Below, piece after piece: positions 34,824 through 47,009 of a DNA stretch of 64,000 nucleotides. Numbering within the stretch: position 1 is the first letter of the stretch; every line of letters begins with the position of its first letter. Below the pieces are notes generated by a model. It saw nothing but the letters and a program-made list of their open reading frames with translations. It ran no database searches and was not told the DNA's origin. Both the position numbers and the translations under genes were made by a program. Location: positions 310,001-374,000 of the forward strand of contig NZ_BAYA01000001.1 in the NCBI RefSeq assembly GCF_000685015.1. The letters are read 5' to 3'. The stretch is from Paraburkholderia bannensis NBRC 103871 (GTDB lineage: Bacteria; Pseudomonadota; Gammaproteobacteria; Burkholderiales; Burkholderiaceae).

Positions 34824-37088
34824 TTACGCGTCTTCCTGTACCTCTTCCTCGCCCGAGAAAAACGCCTGCACGACTTCAATCTCTCGCGTGCGCTTGAACG
34901 GTGGCAGGCTCTGCCAGATGCGTCGGCCATAAGGCTTGTCGACCAGGCGCGTGTCGCAGATCATCAGCACGCCGCGATCGGTTTCCGCGCGAATCAGGCG
35001 CCCTGCGCCCTGCTTGAGCGTGATGACGGCTTGCGGCAACTGATGAACCGCAAACGGGCTCAAGCCCTTCTTCGTCAACGCGTCGAGGCGTGCGGCCAGC
35101 ACCGGGTCATCCGGCGGCGCGAAAGGCAGCTTGTCGATGACGACGAGCGACAAGGCGTCGCCGCGCACGTCCACGCCTTCCCAGAAGCTCTGGCTGCCCA
35201 CCAGGATCGCATTGCCATAAGCGCGGAAGCGCTCGAGCAGCTCGGTGCGGCTCGCATCGCCCTGGACGAGCAGTGGTGTCTTCCAGCCGCGCGCTTCGAT
35301 CGTGTCGCGCAGCCGATCGGCGATCTTGTTGACCGCACGCAAGGTCGTACACAGCATGAAGACGCCGCCGCCCGACGCTTCGATAGCCGGCAACGCAGCA
35401 TCGAACACGGCATCGGTGAATTGCGGCGAAGACGGCTGCGGCATATTGCGCGGCACGTACAGCAAGCCCTGCTGCGGATAGTCGAACGGACTCGGCAAGG
35501 TCATCGAACGACGCGAGCTCAAACCCATCTGCGCCGCATAGTGCGTGAAGTCGCCGCGCACTGACAACGTGGCCGACGTGAAGATCCACGTGCGCGGCAC
35601 ACCTGCGCGCTGCTTCGCGAAAATTGGCGCAACGGAAAGCGGCGTTTCGTGGAGCTGCACCGTGTGCGAAAACACTTCGACCCAGCGGACTTTCTCGTCG
35701 TCGTCCGGATAGCGCGCTTCGTCGCCGTCGCCTTCCTTTTCGCGCTTGTTGTCGCTGGCCACGACTTCAGCAACAGCGCCAGGCGACGTCCAGCCATTGA
35801 GCACGCCCTGCAGTTCGCGCGCGCGGCGCAGGCAGGCGCCCAGCGATTCAGCACGCTCGGCCTGGCTCGCAAGCGCGTTGGCGAGCGTACCGAGTTCGGT
35901 CTGCAACGTGTCCAGCGTGTCGAACAACGGATGGTCTTCCGGCAACTGCGTGATCGACACGCGCAGCGAATCCTCCTTGAACGCCAGCCGCACGTCGCGC
36001 GCCGCTCGCTCCAGGCCAGCGCCGAGCTTGACCCACTCGACCGCATCGCGCGCATGGCTCAAGCCTTCGGCGACGCAATCGCGCGCGAGTTCGAGGAACT
36101 GCGTGGTCGACAGCGTCTCGCCGAAGAACAGCGTGGCCGTTTCGGGCAACTGGTGCGCTTCGTCGAAGATGATCGTGTTCGCGCTGGGCAACAGTTCGGC
36201 CATGCCGGTGTCGCGCAGCATGATGTCGGCGAAGAACAGGTGGTGATTCACGACGACGACGTCGGCTTGCTGCGCCTCGCGGCGCGCCTGCATCACGAAG
36301 CAGTCCTTGTAGTTCGGGCACTCCTGGCCGAGGCAGTTATCGCGCGTCGACGTGACCATCGACCACACTGCTGCCGTTTCCGGCACGCTGGCCAGTTCAG
36401 CCTTGTCGCCCGAGCGCGTGATCTTCGCGAACCGGATGATCTCCTGCAGGTACGCCGTCTCCTGACGCGACGGCAGGCGACCATTGTCGGCCGTGCGCTG
36501 GAGGTAGTAGTGACACAGATAGTTCGAGCGGCCCTTGAGCATCGCGATGCTCACCGGCACGGCAAGCGCATCGCGCACCGTCGGAATATCGCGCGCGAAA
36601 AGCTGATCCTGAAGGTGCTTCGTGCCCGTGGAGACGATCACCTTGCCGCCCCACAGCATCGCAGGCACGAGGTACGCATAGGTCTTGCCGGTGCCGGTGC
36701 CGGCTTCGACGATCAAGGTGTTGTCGCCGGATTCGGCGGCGGCGTGGGCGGCCTCTTCGGCCTGCGGTGCGACAGGCGCCGGAGCGCCACGTTCCAGGCG
36801 GCGCGCCGGACGCGACTGCAACTCGAATGCAGCCGGCTCGGCCTGCGCCTGTGCAGCGGCTTCCATGGCGGCCGCAACGGCGCGCGCCATTTCGATCTGC
36901 GCGGCGCGCGGACGATAACCGTCGATCTCGCGTGCAAGCAGGCCATTGGCGGCGAACAGTTCTTCGAGTTCGGCGCCACGGCGTGCGCTCAATGCGGGCG
37001 CCGACGCCGTTTGCGCGGCGCGCGCGTCACCGCTGCGCGCATTGTCGTCGCGCGCAGAACCGGATCGGGAAACGGTCGTTGAATTCAA
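34824..37088 (-). CDS. DinG/YoaA-family ATP-dependent DNA helicase
   Basis: Superfamily 2, XPD-like 5'-3' helicase of 754 residues. Walker A is EAGTGTGKT (residues 128-136), DEAH is at 309-312, and four cysteines (192, 252, 257, 263) match the Fe-S cluster of the family. An Ala/Gln/Glu-rich insert (about 72-120) sits between the Q-motif region and Walker A, and the first 35 residues are low-complexity. It probably acts in replication or repair at R-loops or damaged forks. It follows the DUF465 gene on the same strand. Confidence 0.9.
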   Translation of the reverse strand: MNSTTVSRSGSARDDNARSGDARAAQTASAPALSARRGAELEELFAANGLLAREIDGYRPRAAQIEMARAVAAAMEAAAQAQAEPAAFELQSRPARRLERGAPAPVAPQAEEAAHAAAESGDNTLIVEAGTGTGKTYAYLVPAMLWGGKVIVSTGTKHLQDQLFARDIPTVRDALAVPVSIAMLKGRSNYLCHYYLQRTADNGRLPSRQETAYLQEIIRFAKITRSGDKAELASVPETAAVWSMVTSTRDNCLGQECPNYKDCFVMQARREAQQADVVVVNHHLFFADIMLRDTGMAELLPSANTIIFDEAHQLPETATLFFGETLSTTQFLELARDCVAEGLSHARDAVEWVKLGAGLERAARDVRLAFKEDSLRVSITQLPEDHPLFDTLDTLQTELGTLANALASQAERAESLGACLRRARELQGVLNGWTSPGAVAEVVASDNKREKEGDGDEARYPDDDEKVRWVEVFSHTVQLHETPLSVAPIFAKQRAGVPRTWIFTSATLSVRGDFTHYAAQMGLSSRRSMTLPSPFDYPQQGLLYVPRNMPQPSSPQFTDAVFDAALPAIEASGGGVFMLCTTLRAVNKIADRLRDTIEARGWKTPLLVQGDASRTELLERFRAYGNAILVGSQSFWEGVDVRGDALSLVVIDKLPFAPPDDPVLAARLDALTKKGLSPFAVHQLPQAVITLKQGAGRLIRAETDRGVLMICDTRLVDKPYGRRIWQSLPPFKRTREIEVVQAFFSGEEEVQEDA

Positions 37089-37163
37089 GGCAAGCGGTTC
37101 CTGCTCGGTCCTCGAAGCGCGGCCCGACTGCTGCCGCGCCCCGGCGCCTGCCGGGACCCGGAA

Positions 37164-37397
37164 TCAGGCGTGCCCGTTCGAGGTCTTCGGTAAATCGGGG
37201 TCTAGCTGCAATTGCAGCAAGAGAATGTTGTCTTTCAGCTTAAGCTTGCGCCTCTTCAGCTTTTGCAGCTCGAGATCGTCGAAGTCCGACGTCTCGCACA
37301 TTCGTTCAATCACACGGTCAAGATCGCCGTGTTCCGATTCCAGTTGCAGAATGCGGTCACGAAGGACCTCGCTCTTGACTTCACGTTGCTCGCGCAT
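37164..37397 (-). CDS. YdcH-like DUF465 protein
   Basis: A 77-residue protein of the YdcH/DUF465 family, function unknown. It is helical with a heptad pattern; the C-terminal LQKLKRRKLKLKDNI segment is the family signature. GAGGAGG a few bases before the ATG at 37397 decides the start over an upstream in-frame codon. It lies 75 bases upstream of the helicase gene and may be cotranscribed with it. Confidence 0.85.
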   Translation of the reverse strand: MREQREVKSEVLRDRILQLESEHGDLDRVIERMCETSDFDDLELQKLKRRKLKLKDNILLLQLQLDPDLPKTSNGHA

Positions 37398-37522
37398 GCT
37401 CGCCTCCTCGTCATGAACGGCGTGCGCCTTGCGAAGGGTCACACGCCTGAGGTTGCTGTCTGGCTGAAAAAGCGTCGTGTTGCGGGGTGCTGCGATTTGC
37501 TGCTGGCTACTGCGGCCTGGTG

Positions 37523-38551
37523 TTACTGACCCTGCTGCTGTTGCTGCTTGAGTTGCTGTTGCTGCTGTTCCTGCTGCTGCTTTTGCTGTTGCTGCTGCTG
37601 TGCCTTTTCGGCCGCCTGCTTCTGACGCGCTTCGACGTCAGACTTGTGCTTCGCCGCGTCTGCCTGCTTCTGCTGGAAACGCTCGGCCTTGTCGGCACGC
37701 TCCTGCGCCTTCTGCTGGCCTTCGCGGCGCGCCTGATCAAGCTGCGTCTGGTAATCCGACTGCTTCTTGTCGTAGGCGGCCTGATTGGCCGAACGCTGCG
37801 ACTGGGCCTGCGCGCCTTCACGTTGCGCCTGGTCCAGCGCGTGTTGCTGCTGCTTCTGCTGGAACGCCTGCTCGTTCGCCGCGCGCTGCGGCGCTTCCGC
37901 CTGGCGCTGCGCCTGATCGAGCTCGTGCTGGCGCTGCTTGTCCTCGAACGACTTCGCGCTCGCCGCCTCGTTGGCGGCACGCTGCGGTGCGTCGGCCTGG
38001 TCACGGGCGCGTTGCAGCGCGGCCTGCTCGTCGCGGCGACGTGCGTTGTCGGCACGCTGCTCTTCGTCGAGCGCCAGCTGCTGGTGGCGGATATCCGCCT
38101 GCACCACGCGCATTGCGTCGCGCGCCTTGCCCAGACAGTGATTCACGAAAAACGTGTCGTAGCAATTGTGCTGCGCCACGCCGTACTGATAGTTGTTTTC
38201 CGCCGTGCGACGATCAAGCACCTTCTGGCGTGCGGCGAAATCGTTCTGGATAGCCGCGTTCTGCTCGCTCGACGAACCCTGCGCACCGCTTGCGTCAGTG
38301 GCGCCAGGCGACACGACTGCCCCGGATGCCGGGCGTGCCGCTTGCGCGCCATTTGCCGACGGATCGACGCCGGAAACCATTCCAGGGGCTGCTGCCTCCT
38401 GCGCGAGGGCCGGAACACTCGCCGTGGCCAGCAAGGCAACGGCACAAGCCGCCGCGCGGGCGGTGGTCTGCCATGCCGCGGCTTCGCGCACACGGGACCG
38501 GACAGATAACAATCGGGATGGGTTCAACGTCTTCTGAGGGCAGCGGAACAT
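37523..38551 (-). CDS. Exported Gln-rich coiled-coil repeat protein
   Basis: As annotated 342 residues with an unusually long signal peptide (cleavage near ALA, residue 50). A GTG at 38491 would give a normal-length signal. The mature protein has a Pro/Ala/Ser-rich stretch, a conserved-looking two-cysteine motif ([16 protein letters not shown]), and a long charged helix region. That region has about three imperfect repeats of roughly 32 residues with cores APQRAANE and LDQAQR. It ends in nearly pure Gln/Lys. No function is known to me; a periplasmic coiled coil is the safest description. Confidence 0.75.
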   Translation of the reverse strand: MFRCPQKTLNPSRLLSVRSRVREAAAWQTTARAAACAVALLATASVPALAQEAAAPGMVSGVDPSANGAQAARPASGAVVSPGATDASGAQGSSSEQNAAIQNDFAARQKVLDRRTAENNYQYGVAQHNCYDTFFVNHCLGKARDAMRVVQADIRHQQLALDEEQRADNARRRDEQAALQRARDQADAPQRAANEAASAKSFEDKQRQHELDQAQRQAEAPQRAANEQAFQQKQQQHALDQAQREGAQAQSQRSANQAAYDKKQSDYQTQLDQARREGQQKAQERADKAERFQQKQADAAKHKSDVEARQKQAAEKAQQQQQQKQQQEQQQQQLKQQQQQGQ

Positions 38552-38722
38552 GCCGCAAATTCTAACACCCCCCGGGTTGAGCGCCCCGCCATTTATGGCA
38601 AAATGACCCGCTCCACTGGCCGGCGGGCGCGCCTTCGCGGACCTGCCCCGCCGGTTGCCGCACCGGTTGCCGGAACTTCAATCCGGACCGCAAACCGATC
38701 CTCGCAGGAATATCCAGACCCT

Positions 38723-41065
38723 ATGACGGAAACCGTAGCACTCAAGATCGTCCAGCGTATCGCCAGCGAACTGACCGTCCAGCCGCGTCAGGTGGCAGCC
38801 GCCGTCCAGCTTCTCGACGAAGGAGCGACTGTTCCGTTCATCGCCCGATACCGCAAGGAAGTCACGGGCAATCTCGACGATACGCAACTGCGCACGCTCG
38901 AGGAGCGGCTGATCTATCTGCGCGAGCTCGAAGACCGCCGCGCCGCGATCCTCGCGAGCATCGAAGAGCAAGGCAAGCTCACCGACGAACTGCGCACCGC
39001 CATCGAGACCGCCGACAGCAAGCAGGTTCTCGAAGATCTCTACCTGCCGTACAAGCCCAAGCGCCGCACGCGCGCGCAGATCGCGCGCGAAGCCGGACTG
39101 CAGCCGCTCGCCGACGCCCTGCTCGCCAACCCGCTGCTCGATCCGCAAACGGAAGCCGCGCAGTACGTGGACGCCGAAAAGGGTGTCGCCGACGTGAAGG
39201 CTGCGCTCGACGGCGCGCGCGACATTCTGTCGGAGCAGTTCGGCGAAACGGCCGAGCTGCTGGGCAAGCTGCGCGACTGGCTGCACAACCAGGGCGTGGT
39301 GATGTCGAGCGTGGTCGAAGGCAAGGAAAACGAGGAAGGCGAGAAGTTCCGCGACTACTACGACTACTCGGAAACCATCAAGACCGTGCCGTCGCACCGC
39401 GCGCTCGCCCTCTTCCGCGGCCGCAACGCCGGCGTGCTGATGGTGAAGCTGGGTCTGGGCGGCGAGCTCGACACGCAGACGCCGCATCCGGGCGAAGCGC
39501 ATATCGCGCGTCACTTCGGCATCGCCAACCAGGGCCGTGCAGCGGACAAGTGGCTTTCGGACGTGTGCCGCTGGTGCTGGCGCGTGAAGGTGCAGCCGCA
39601 TCTCGAAAACGAACTGCTGACGAACCTGCGCGAGCAGGCCGAAAACGAGGCGATCCGCGTGTTCGCGCGCAACCTCAAGGATCTGCTGCTGGCCGCGCCG
39701 GCTGGCCCGAAGGCCGTGATCGGCCTCGATCCGGGTCTGCGCACGGGCGTGAAGGTGGCCGTGGTCGATCGCACCGGCAAGGTGCTCGCAACCGACACGA
39801 TCTACCCGCACGAGCCGCGCCGCGACTGGGACGGCTCGCTTGCCAAGCTTGCGCGCATCGCCGCGCAGACGCAGGCCGAACTCATCAGCATCGGCAACGG
39901 AACCGCTTCGCGCGAGACCGACAAGCTTGCGAGCGAACTGATCTCGAAGCACCCGGAACTGAATCTGCAAAAGATCGTCGTGTCCGAAGCGGGCGCATCG
40001 GTTTATTCGGCGTCCGAACTGGCGGCGAAGGAATTCCCGGACATGGACGTCTCGCTGCGCGGCGCCGTGTCGATTGCGCGCCGCCTGCAAGACCCGCTCG
40101 CCGAACTCGTGAAGATCGAGCCGAAGGCGATTGGCGTCGGCCAGTACCAGCACGACGTGAACCAGCGCGAACTCGCGCGCTCGCTCGATGCGGTCGTCGA
40201 GGACTGCGTGAACGCGGTGGGCGTGGATGCGAATACGGCGTCGGTGGCACTGCTCGCGCGCGTGTCGGGCCTGAACTCGACGCTCGCACGTAATATCGTC
40301 GATTACCGCGACGCGAACGGCCCTTTCCCGTCGCGCGAACACCTGAAGAAGGTGCCGCGTCTGGGCGACAAGACCTTCGAGCAGGCTGCGGGCTTCTTGC
40401 GCATCAATAGCGGCGAGAATCCGCTCGATCGCTCGTCGGTTCACCCGGAAGCGTATCCGGTCGTCGAACGCATGCTCGCGAAGATCAAGCGCGCCATCGG
40501 CGACGTGCTGGGCAATCGCGAGGCGCTGTCCGGCCTCTCGCCCACCGAGTTCGTCGACGACCGTTTCGGTCTGCCGACCGTGCGCGACATCCTGAGCGAG
40601 CTCGAAAAGCCGGGCCGCGATCCGCGCCCCGAGTTCAAGACGGCAACCTTCCGCGAAGGCGTCGAGAAGGTATCCGATCTCGTGCCGGGCATGGTGCTCG
40701 AAGGCGTCGTGACCAACGTGGCGGCGTTCGGCGCGTTCATCGACGTGGGCGTGCATCAGGATGGTCTCGTGCACGTGTCGGCGCTGTCGACGAAGTTCAT
40801 CAAGGATCCGCACGAAGTCGTGAAGGCCGGCCAGGTCGTGAAGGTGAAGGTGCTCGACGTCGATGTGAAGCGTCAGCGCATCGCACTCACGATGCGCATG
40901 GACGACGATCCCGCGAGCGCCGCGCAGCGTAGCGGCGGCGGCTCGGGCAGCGGCGGTCGTGATCGCAATGACCGTGGCGGCAATGCCAATCGCGGCGGCC
41001 AGCGATCGCGTGATGCGGAACCGGCCGGTGCAATGGCCGCCGCGTTTGCGAAGTTGAAGCGGTAA
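38723..41065 (+). CDS. tex: Transcription accessory protein Tex
   Basis: RNA-binding protein of 780 residues linked to transcription and pathogen fitness. It has the Tex N-terminal helical region, a YqgF-type domain ([16 protein letters not shown]), helix-hairpin-helix segments ([12 protein letters not shown]), and a C-terminal S1 domain (about 655-730, [18 protein letters not shown]). The last 45 residues are Gly/Arg/Asn-rich, RGG-like. The ATG at 38723 gives the family start MTETVALKI. Confidence 0.95.
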   Translation: MTETVALKIVQRIASELTVQPRQVAAAVQLLDEGATVPFIARYRKEVTGNLDDTQLRTLEERLIYLRELEDRRAAILASIEEQGKLTDELRTAIETADSKQVLEDLYLPYKPKRRTRAQIAREAGLQPLADALLANPLLDPQTEAAQYVDAEKGVADVKAALDGARDILSEQFGETAELLGKLRDWLHNQGVVMSSVVEGKENEEGEKFRDYYDYSETIKTVPSHRALALFRGRNAGVLMVKLGLGGELDTQTPHPGEAHIARHFGIANQGRAADKWLSDVCRWCWRVKVQPHLENELLTNLREQAENEAIRVFARNLKDLLLAAPAGPKAVIGLDPGLRTGVKVAVVDRTGKVLATDTIYPHEPRRDWDGSLAKLARIAAQTQAELISIGNGTASRETDKLASELISKHPELNLQKIVVSEAGASVYSASELAAKEFPDMDVSLRGAVSIARRLQDPLAELVKIEPKAIGVGQYQHDVNQRELARSLDAVVEDCVNAVGVDANTASVALLARVSGLNSTLARNIVDYRDANGPFPSREHLKKVPRLGDKTFEQAAGFLRINSGENPLDRSSVHPEAYPVVERMLAKIKRAIGDVLGNREALSGLSPTEFVDDRFGLPTVRDILSELEKPGRDPRPEFKTATFREGVEKVSDLVPGMVLEGVVTNVAAFGAFIDVGVHQDGLVHVSALSTKFIKDPHEVVKAGQVVKVKVLDVDVKRQRIALTMRMDDDPASAAQRSGGGSGSGGRDRNDRGGNANRGGQRSRDAEPAGAMAAAFAKLKR

Positions 41066-41113
41066 CGCTCCTGTCGCGCACGTGAGTCTTCGGGCTCACG
41101 TTGCTCGTGCAAC

Positions 41114-41141
41114 AAAAAAGGCGCCTCACGGCGCCTTTTTT
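41114..41141. terminator. Bidirectional terminator between tex and kup
   Basis: A perfect 12-bp stem of AAAAAAGGCGCC with GGCGCCTTTTTT has a TCAC loop. It serves both converging genes. Confidence 0.88.
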
Positions 41142-41173
41142 GCATCTGGCTCCGGCCAACGCCGGAGCGAACA

Positions 41174-43060
41174 TCAAATCTCGATCTTCGTCCCCAGCTC
41201 CACGACCCGATTGGCCGGAATGCTGAAGAAGTCGGTCGGCTTCGCGGCGTTCTGATGCATCCACGCGAAGATGCGTTCGCGGAAGATCGACATGCCTGGC
41301 AACTGTGTCGGCACCACGGTTTCGCGCGCGAGGAAGAACGACGTGTCCATCATCTCGAACGCCAGGCCTTCCGAACGCCCGATCTCTTCGAGCACGGCCT
41401 TCACATCAGGCGTCTCGTTGAAACCATAGTCGGCCTTCACGAGATACAGCCCACCGCCGATATCCTTGACCGTCACGCGCTCCGCATTCGGCACGTAGGG
41501 AATGTCGCGAATCTTGAACGTGAGAAAGATCGTGCGCTCGTGCAGCACCTTGTTGTGCTTGAGGTTGTGCAACAGGCTTACCGGCACGAGCGTATCGCTG
41601 CCCGTGAGATAGATCGCCGTGCCCGAAACACGATGCGGCGGGTGCGCAAGCAGGCCCTGAAGGAACGGCATGAGCGGGATACCGTCGGCAGCGGTGCGCT
41701 CCTTGACGATCATGCGCCCCTTGAACCAGGTCATCAGCAGGAAGAACAGCAGCGCGCCGATGCCAAGCGGCAGCCAGCCGCCTTCTTCGACCTTCAGCAG
41801 GTTCGCGCCGAAGAAGCCCAGGTCGACGGCCAGCAGCACCGAGATGATGCCGGCCACGAGCGCCCGGTTCCACTTCCACACCTTCGTCATCACGACGGCG
41901 ACGAGGATCGTGGTGATCACCATCGTCGCGGTCACGGCGATACCGTAGGCCGCTGCCAGGTTGTCCGAGCTCTTGAACGCAACCACGATGCACAGAATGA
42001 TGAAGAGCAGCATCCAGTTCACGACCGGCACATAGATCTGGCCGATGGCGAGATCGGAGGTATGCAGCACCTTCATGCGCGGCACGTAGCCGAGCAGAAT
42101 CGCCTGGCTCGTCAGCGAATACGCGCCGGAAATCACGGCCTGCGATGCGATCACGGTCGCAACCGTCGACAGCACGACAAGCGGCAGCAGCGCCCAGTCC
42201 GGCGCGAGCAGGAAGAACGGATTTTCGATCGCGCGATGGTCTTGCATCAGCAGCGCGCCCTGGCCGAAATAGTTGAGCACGAGCGACGGCATCACCAGCG
42301 TGTACCACGCGCAGCGGATCGGCTTCGCACCGAAGTGGCCCATGTCAGCGTAGAGCGCCTCCGCGCCGGTCAGCACCAGCACGACCGAGCCGAGCACCAC
42401 GTAAGCCTGCAGCAGGTGCGCGCCCATGAACGTAAAGGCGTAGTACGGATTGAGCGCGGCGATCACGCCCGGCTGCTCCACGATGCGCGACACGCCCAGC
42501 ACGGCGATGGTTACGAACCACAGCACCATGATCGGCCCGAACAGGCGACCGACGAGCGAGGTGCCGTGGCGCTGGATCCAGAACAGCGCGATCAGAATCA
42601 CCATCGTCAGCGGCAACACCAGATGCGTGAGCTTGGGTGCGGCGATTTCCAGGCCCTCGACCGCCGACATCACGGAGATCGCCGGGGTGATCACGGCGTC
42701 GCCATAGAACATGCAGGCGCCAAAAATGCCCAGCGCGGTGAGCACCACGGCCGCCTTGCTCCTGCGGTCGAACGAGCGCAGCGCGAGCGCCATGAGCGCG
42801 AGCACGCCGCCTTCGCCGTTGTTGTCGGCGCGCATCACGATGAGCACGTACTTGACGCTGACGACAATCATGATCGCCCAGAACAGCAGCGAGATGACGC
42901 CGAGGATCGACGTGTTATTGAGGGGAATGCCGTGGGCGGGGCTGAACGCCTCTTTGAGCGAGTACAGCGGACTCGTACCGATGTCGCCGAACACCACGCC
43001 AATGGCCGCTACGGCGAGTGAGGGCAGCGGCTGTTTTGCCACGTGCGTGCTAGTTGTCAT
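41174..43060 (-). CDS. kup: Low-affinity potassium transporter Kup
   Basis: Inner-membrane proton/potassium symporter of the KUP/HAK family, 628 residues. About twelve hydrophobic segments span residues 15-450, followed by a cytosolic C-terminal domain. The start region [18 protein letters not shown] is the family signature, and ADNNGEGG follows at about residue 78-85. It ends convergent with tex. No KdpD-type regulator or turgor element is visible nearby. Confidence 0.95.
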   Translation of the reverse strand: MTTSTHVAKQPLPSLAVAAIGVVFGDIGTSPLYSLKEAFSPAHGIPLNNTSILGVISLLFWAIMIVVSVKYVLIVMRADNNGEGGVLALMALALRSFDRRSKAAVVLTALGIFGACMFYGDAVITPAISVMSAVEGLEIAAPKLTHLVLPLTMVILIALFWIQRHGTSLVGRLFGPIMVLWFVTIAVLGVSRIVEQPGVIAALNPYYAFTFMGAHLLQAYVVLGSVVLVLTGAEALYADMGHFGAKPIRCAWYTLVMPSLVLNYFGQGALLMQDHRAIENPFFLLAPDWALLPLVVLSTVATVIASQAVISGAYSLTSQAILLGYVPRMKVLHTSDLAIGQIYVPVVNWMLLFIILCIVVAFKSSDNLAAAYGIAVTATMVITTILVAVVMTKVWKWNRALVAGIISVLLAVDLGFFGANLLKVEEGGWLPLGIGALLFFLLMTWFKGRMIVKERTAADGIPLMPFLQGLLAHPPHRVSGTAIYLTGSDTLVPVSLLHNLKHNKVLHERTIFLTFKIRDIPYVPNAERVTVKDIGGGLYLVKADYGFNETPDVKAVLEEIGRSEGLAFEMMDTSFFLARETVVPTQLPGMSIFRERIFAWMHQNAAKPTDFFSIPANRVVELGTKIEI

Positions 43061-43375
43061 ATACGCAGAGATCCGTTTGAGGCGGAAAAAACGAGCGCTA
43101 TTCTAAACCGGCTTGGGGGCGGAACCCAGAGGCATCGCTGGATGTTCGTTATGGCCCCGTCACGTATCCAGTCCCGCGCAGTTTAGCATTCGCCTTTGAC
43201 AGCGTCTGCCCGCTTGCGCGGCGACGCACGCGCAAGCGGGCCCATAACGCCGGCGCGGCCGTTGCGCAAGGGCTTCGCGCATAAAAAAACGGAGCCTCAA
43301 GAGGCTCCGTTCGATTCCTGGCCACTGGCCGGCGCTTAACGACGCTGCCGGCGGCTCAGGCCATCCTGGACTGGC
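43061..43375. other. Intergenic region kup / phosphoribosyltransferase gene
   Basis: No gene is supported. It holds the terminator of the phosphoribosyltransferase gene on the right and the presumed kup upstream region on the left. I see no convincing kup promoter. Confidence 0.5.
43283..43310 (-). terminator. Terminator after the purA / phosphoribosyltransferase genes
   Basis: On the minus strand a perfect 10-bp stem ACGGAGCCTC/GAGGCTCCGT with a 2-base centre is followed by seven T. It lies 65 bases beyond the phosphoribosyltransferase stop and ends the long operon. Confidence 0.88.
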
Positions 43376-43948
43376 TTACTTCTGCGAATCCTGCTGGGCC
43401 TGCTGGAGGCCGCGCTTGATCCATGCGCCAAGGTTATGCGGACGCACCGTGTCCCATTCCTCGAAAGGCTGGTGGATCCACGGGTTGGTCGGCAGATGCT
43501 GGACGAAATAGTCCGGCGTGACCTTCGAGCAGCCCTTGTACCAGAGCACCGCGGAACGCACGCCGGTCACAGCCGGGTAACGCACCTTGAGGTGTTCCTG
43601 CACGCGGGCAAGCGTCACGCCCGAATCGACTAGGTCGTCGACCAGCAGCACGTTGCCCGAGAGCTCGCCGCGCGTCATCGTGATGTACTGCGCGATGTCG
43701 AGATCGCCCTGCTCCGTGCCCGCAGCTTCGCGGTACGAGCTGGTTGCGAGGATCGCCAGCGGCAGATCGTAGATGCGCGAGAGCTGGTCACCCACGCGCA
43801 GACCGCCGCGTGCGAGGCACAGGATCTGGTCGAACTTCCAGCGCGACTCATGTACCTTGAGCGCGAGCAGCTCGATCAGCCGGTGATATTCGTCCCAGCC
43901 TACCCACAGGTGCTTGTCGTCGTTGCGCGGGTCCGTCATTTGAATCAT
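43376..43948 (-). CDS. Purine-type phosphoribosyltransferase
   Basis: Type I phosphoribosyltransferase of 190 residues, probably salvaging guanine, xanthine or hypoxanthine. The PRPP loop reads VLLVDDLVDSGVTL and a catalytic-loop region is near residue 70-75. ATG at 43948 has AGAAG upstream; an ATG three codons later is possible. It follows purA by 24 bases on the same strand, so purine synthesis and salvage are co-expressed. The base specificity is inferred from context. Confidence 0.85.
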   Translation of the reverse strand: MIQMTDPRNDDKHLWVGWDEYHRLIELLALKVHESRWKFDQILCLARGGLRVGDQLSRIYDLPLAILATSSYREAAGTEQGDLDIAQYITMTRGELSGNVLLVDDLVDSGVTLARVQEHLKVRYPAVTGVRSAVLWYKGCSKVTPDYFVQHLPTNPWIHQPFEEWDTVRPHNLGAWIKRGLQQAQQDSQK

Positions 43949-43972
43949 CTTTTGCTTCTACCTTCTTACAAC

Positions 43973-45328
<1,356 letters not shown>

Positions 45329-45487
45329 TTAGCTGGTTAAAAACGTATTCTACCTGGGTTCGGCAGCGAGGCCGCCACTTTTTCCCGAAATTCGCGGAAT
45401 TTCCTTTTGCGCTCAACGGTATGCGGGACGGCGACGGGTGCTTACTGCACCCTACGCGCGCCCTTCCCGCGCCATCAAGCGGACATT

Positions 45488-46642
45488 TCAGGCGCCGCGC
45501 GCTTGCACGATCCACGCACCGTCGCGCTCGACCAGCACGCGGTCGCAGGCGAATTCGTCCATGTCGTGTTCGTGGCCCGGCAGCGCCTGGATGACCACTT
45601 CGCCCGCGTCGCGCAGGGCCGCGACGGCAGCGCGCAGCGCTTCGTCGTGACGCCACGGCGCGAGCACCGCCGTGCTGCGCGCTTCCACCGGCGAAATACG
45701 CGCCACTTCGCGCAGATCGAGCGAGAAGCCCGTCGCCGCGCGCGCACGGCCATAGGCCTCGCCCACCTTGTCGTAACGGCCGCCGCGCGCGACCGCGTTC
45801 GGCACGCCGTCCACATACGCCGAGAACATCACGCCGCTGTGGTACGCGTAACCGCCCAGGTCCGCGAGGTCGAGCATCAGCTCGGCGCCTTCGATTTCGC
45901 GCATCAGGAACGCGAGGTCGTCGAGCGCGCGCGCAATGCCCGGCAGCGCCGGCAGACGCGCACGCGCCTCGTCGATCACGCTCGCGTCGCCGTACAGCGA
46001 CGGCAGCGCGCGCAGTGCGTCGCGCGAAGCCGGCTGGAGATTTGCGGTGAGTTCGGCCAGACGCGGCACGTCCTTTCCTGCGAGCGCTTCATACAGAGCG
46101 TCGCCGAGCGCGGCGGCTGCCGGATCGGCTTCGAAAATCGCCGCGAGCACACCCGCGTGCGAGAGATCGAGGCGCACCTTCGACAGGCCCGCGAGGCGCA
46201 GCGCGTCGAGCAGCAGTTGCTGGATTTCGAGGTCGGCTTCGAGGCCGGCGTGACCATAGATTTCCGCGCCGATCTGGATCTGCTCGCGCGTCGCGTGCAG
46301 GCCGCGCGGACGCGTATGCAGCACGTTGCCCGCGTAGCACAGGCGCGTCACGCCCTGACGGTTCAACAGGTGCGCGTCGATACGCGCCACCTGCGGCGTC
46401 ATGTCGGCGCGCAGGCCGAGCGTGCGGCCCGACAGCTGATCGACGAGCTTGAAGGTGCGCAAATCGAGATCGCGCCCACTGCCGACCAGCAGCGACTCGA
46501 TGTACTCGAGCAGCGGCGGCATGACCATTTCGTAGCCATAGGCGCGGAAGCGGTCCAGCAGGCGGCGGCGCAGCTCTTCGATCTTGCGCGCCTCGGACGG
46601 CAGCACGTCGGCGATATTCTCGGGGAGTAACCAGGTCGACAT
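45488..46642 (-). CDS. hisZ: ATP phosphoribosyltransferase regulatory subunit HisZ
   Basis: HisRS-like protein without tRNA charging function that activates the short-form HisG in histidine synthesis. It has 384 residues. The start [15 protein letters not shown] and class II motif 2-like segment [14 protein letters not shown] are family features. The anticodon-binding domain of true HisS is missing, which separates it from hisS at 54873-56210. Its presence predicts a short hisG elsewhere in the genome. Confidence 0.93.
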   Translation of the reverse strand: MSTWLLPENIADVLPSEARKIEELRRRLLDRFRAYGYEMVMPPLLEYIESLLVGSGRDLDLRTFKLVDQLSGRTLGLRADMTPQVARIDAHLLNRQGVTRLCYAGNVLHTRPRGLHATREQIQIGAEIYGHAGLEADLEIQQLLLDALRLAGLSKVRLDLSHAGVLAAIFEADPAAAALGDALYEALAGKDVPRLAELTANLQPASRDALRALPSLYGDASVIDEARARLPALPGIARALDDLAFLMREIEGAELMLDLADLGGYAYHSGVMFSAYVDGVPNAVARGGRYDKVGEAYGRARAATGFSLDLREVARISPVEARSTAVLAPWRHDEALRAAVAALRDAGEVVIQALPGHEHDMDEFACDRVLVERDGAWIVQARGA

Positions 46643-46773
46643 CGGGGAAATCCTACGACGATAAGGGCCACGCAAAAACGTCACGCGGAACGTAACGACG
46701 GCGCGCGCGAACACACGCCCAGTGCGGGCCGGACGATAGAAACGGCGCACGCCTCGCGGCGCGCGCCTTGAAT

Positions 46774-46965
46774 TCAGGTAGCGAGCATCAGCAGCACGAG
46801 ACCGAGCACCATCACAATCAGCCCGCCGATCCGGATGTGATGGGGAGGCCGTTCCGCAATTCTACGGAAAGTGTCACGCCACGCCGTCGGGAAGACGAAC
46901 GGGAACATGCCCTCGATAATCAGCATCAACGCGATCGCGAGCAACAGGGAGCCGGCTATGTCCAT
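46774..46965 (-). CDS. DUF2065 (YjeT-like) small membrane protein
   Basis: A 63-residue protein with two hydrophobic segments (about 5-22 and 44-62) joined by a basic loop with the motif [12 protein letters not shown]. This is the DUF2065/YjeT family, which commonly sits right after hflC in proteobacteria. It begins 44 bases after the hflC stop. Function is unknown; a role with the HflKC complex is suggested only by position. Confidence 0.85.
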   Translation of the reverse strand: MDIAGSLLLAIALMLIIEGMFPFVFPTAWRDTFRRIAERPPHHIRIGGLIVMVLGLVLLMLAT

Positions 46966-47009
46966 GCGATGAAGATGCGCCGCGCACGCGCGCGGCGCCA
47001 ATGTCTCGT

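Noticed and set aside
37523..37620. Poly-CAG tract as a separate repeat element
   Set aside because: It is the in-frame Gln-rich end of the coiled-coil protein and needs no separate element.
38678..40813. 711-codon open frame antisense to tex
   Set aside because: Composition is dominated by Arg, Ala and Val with no signal, domain or ribosome site. The tex reading frame has complete family motifs.
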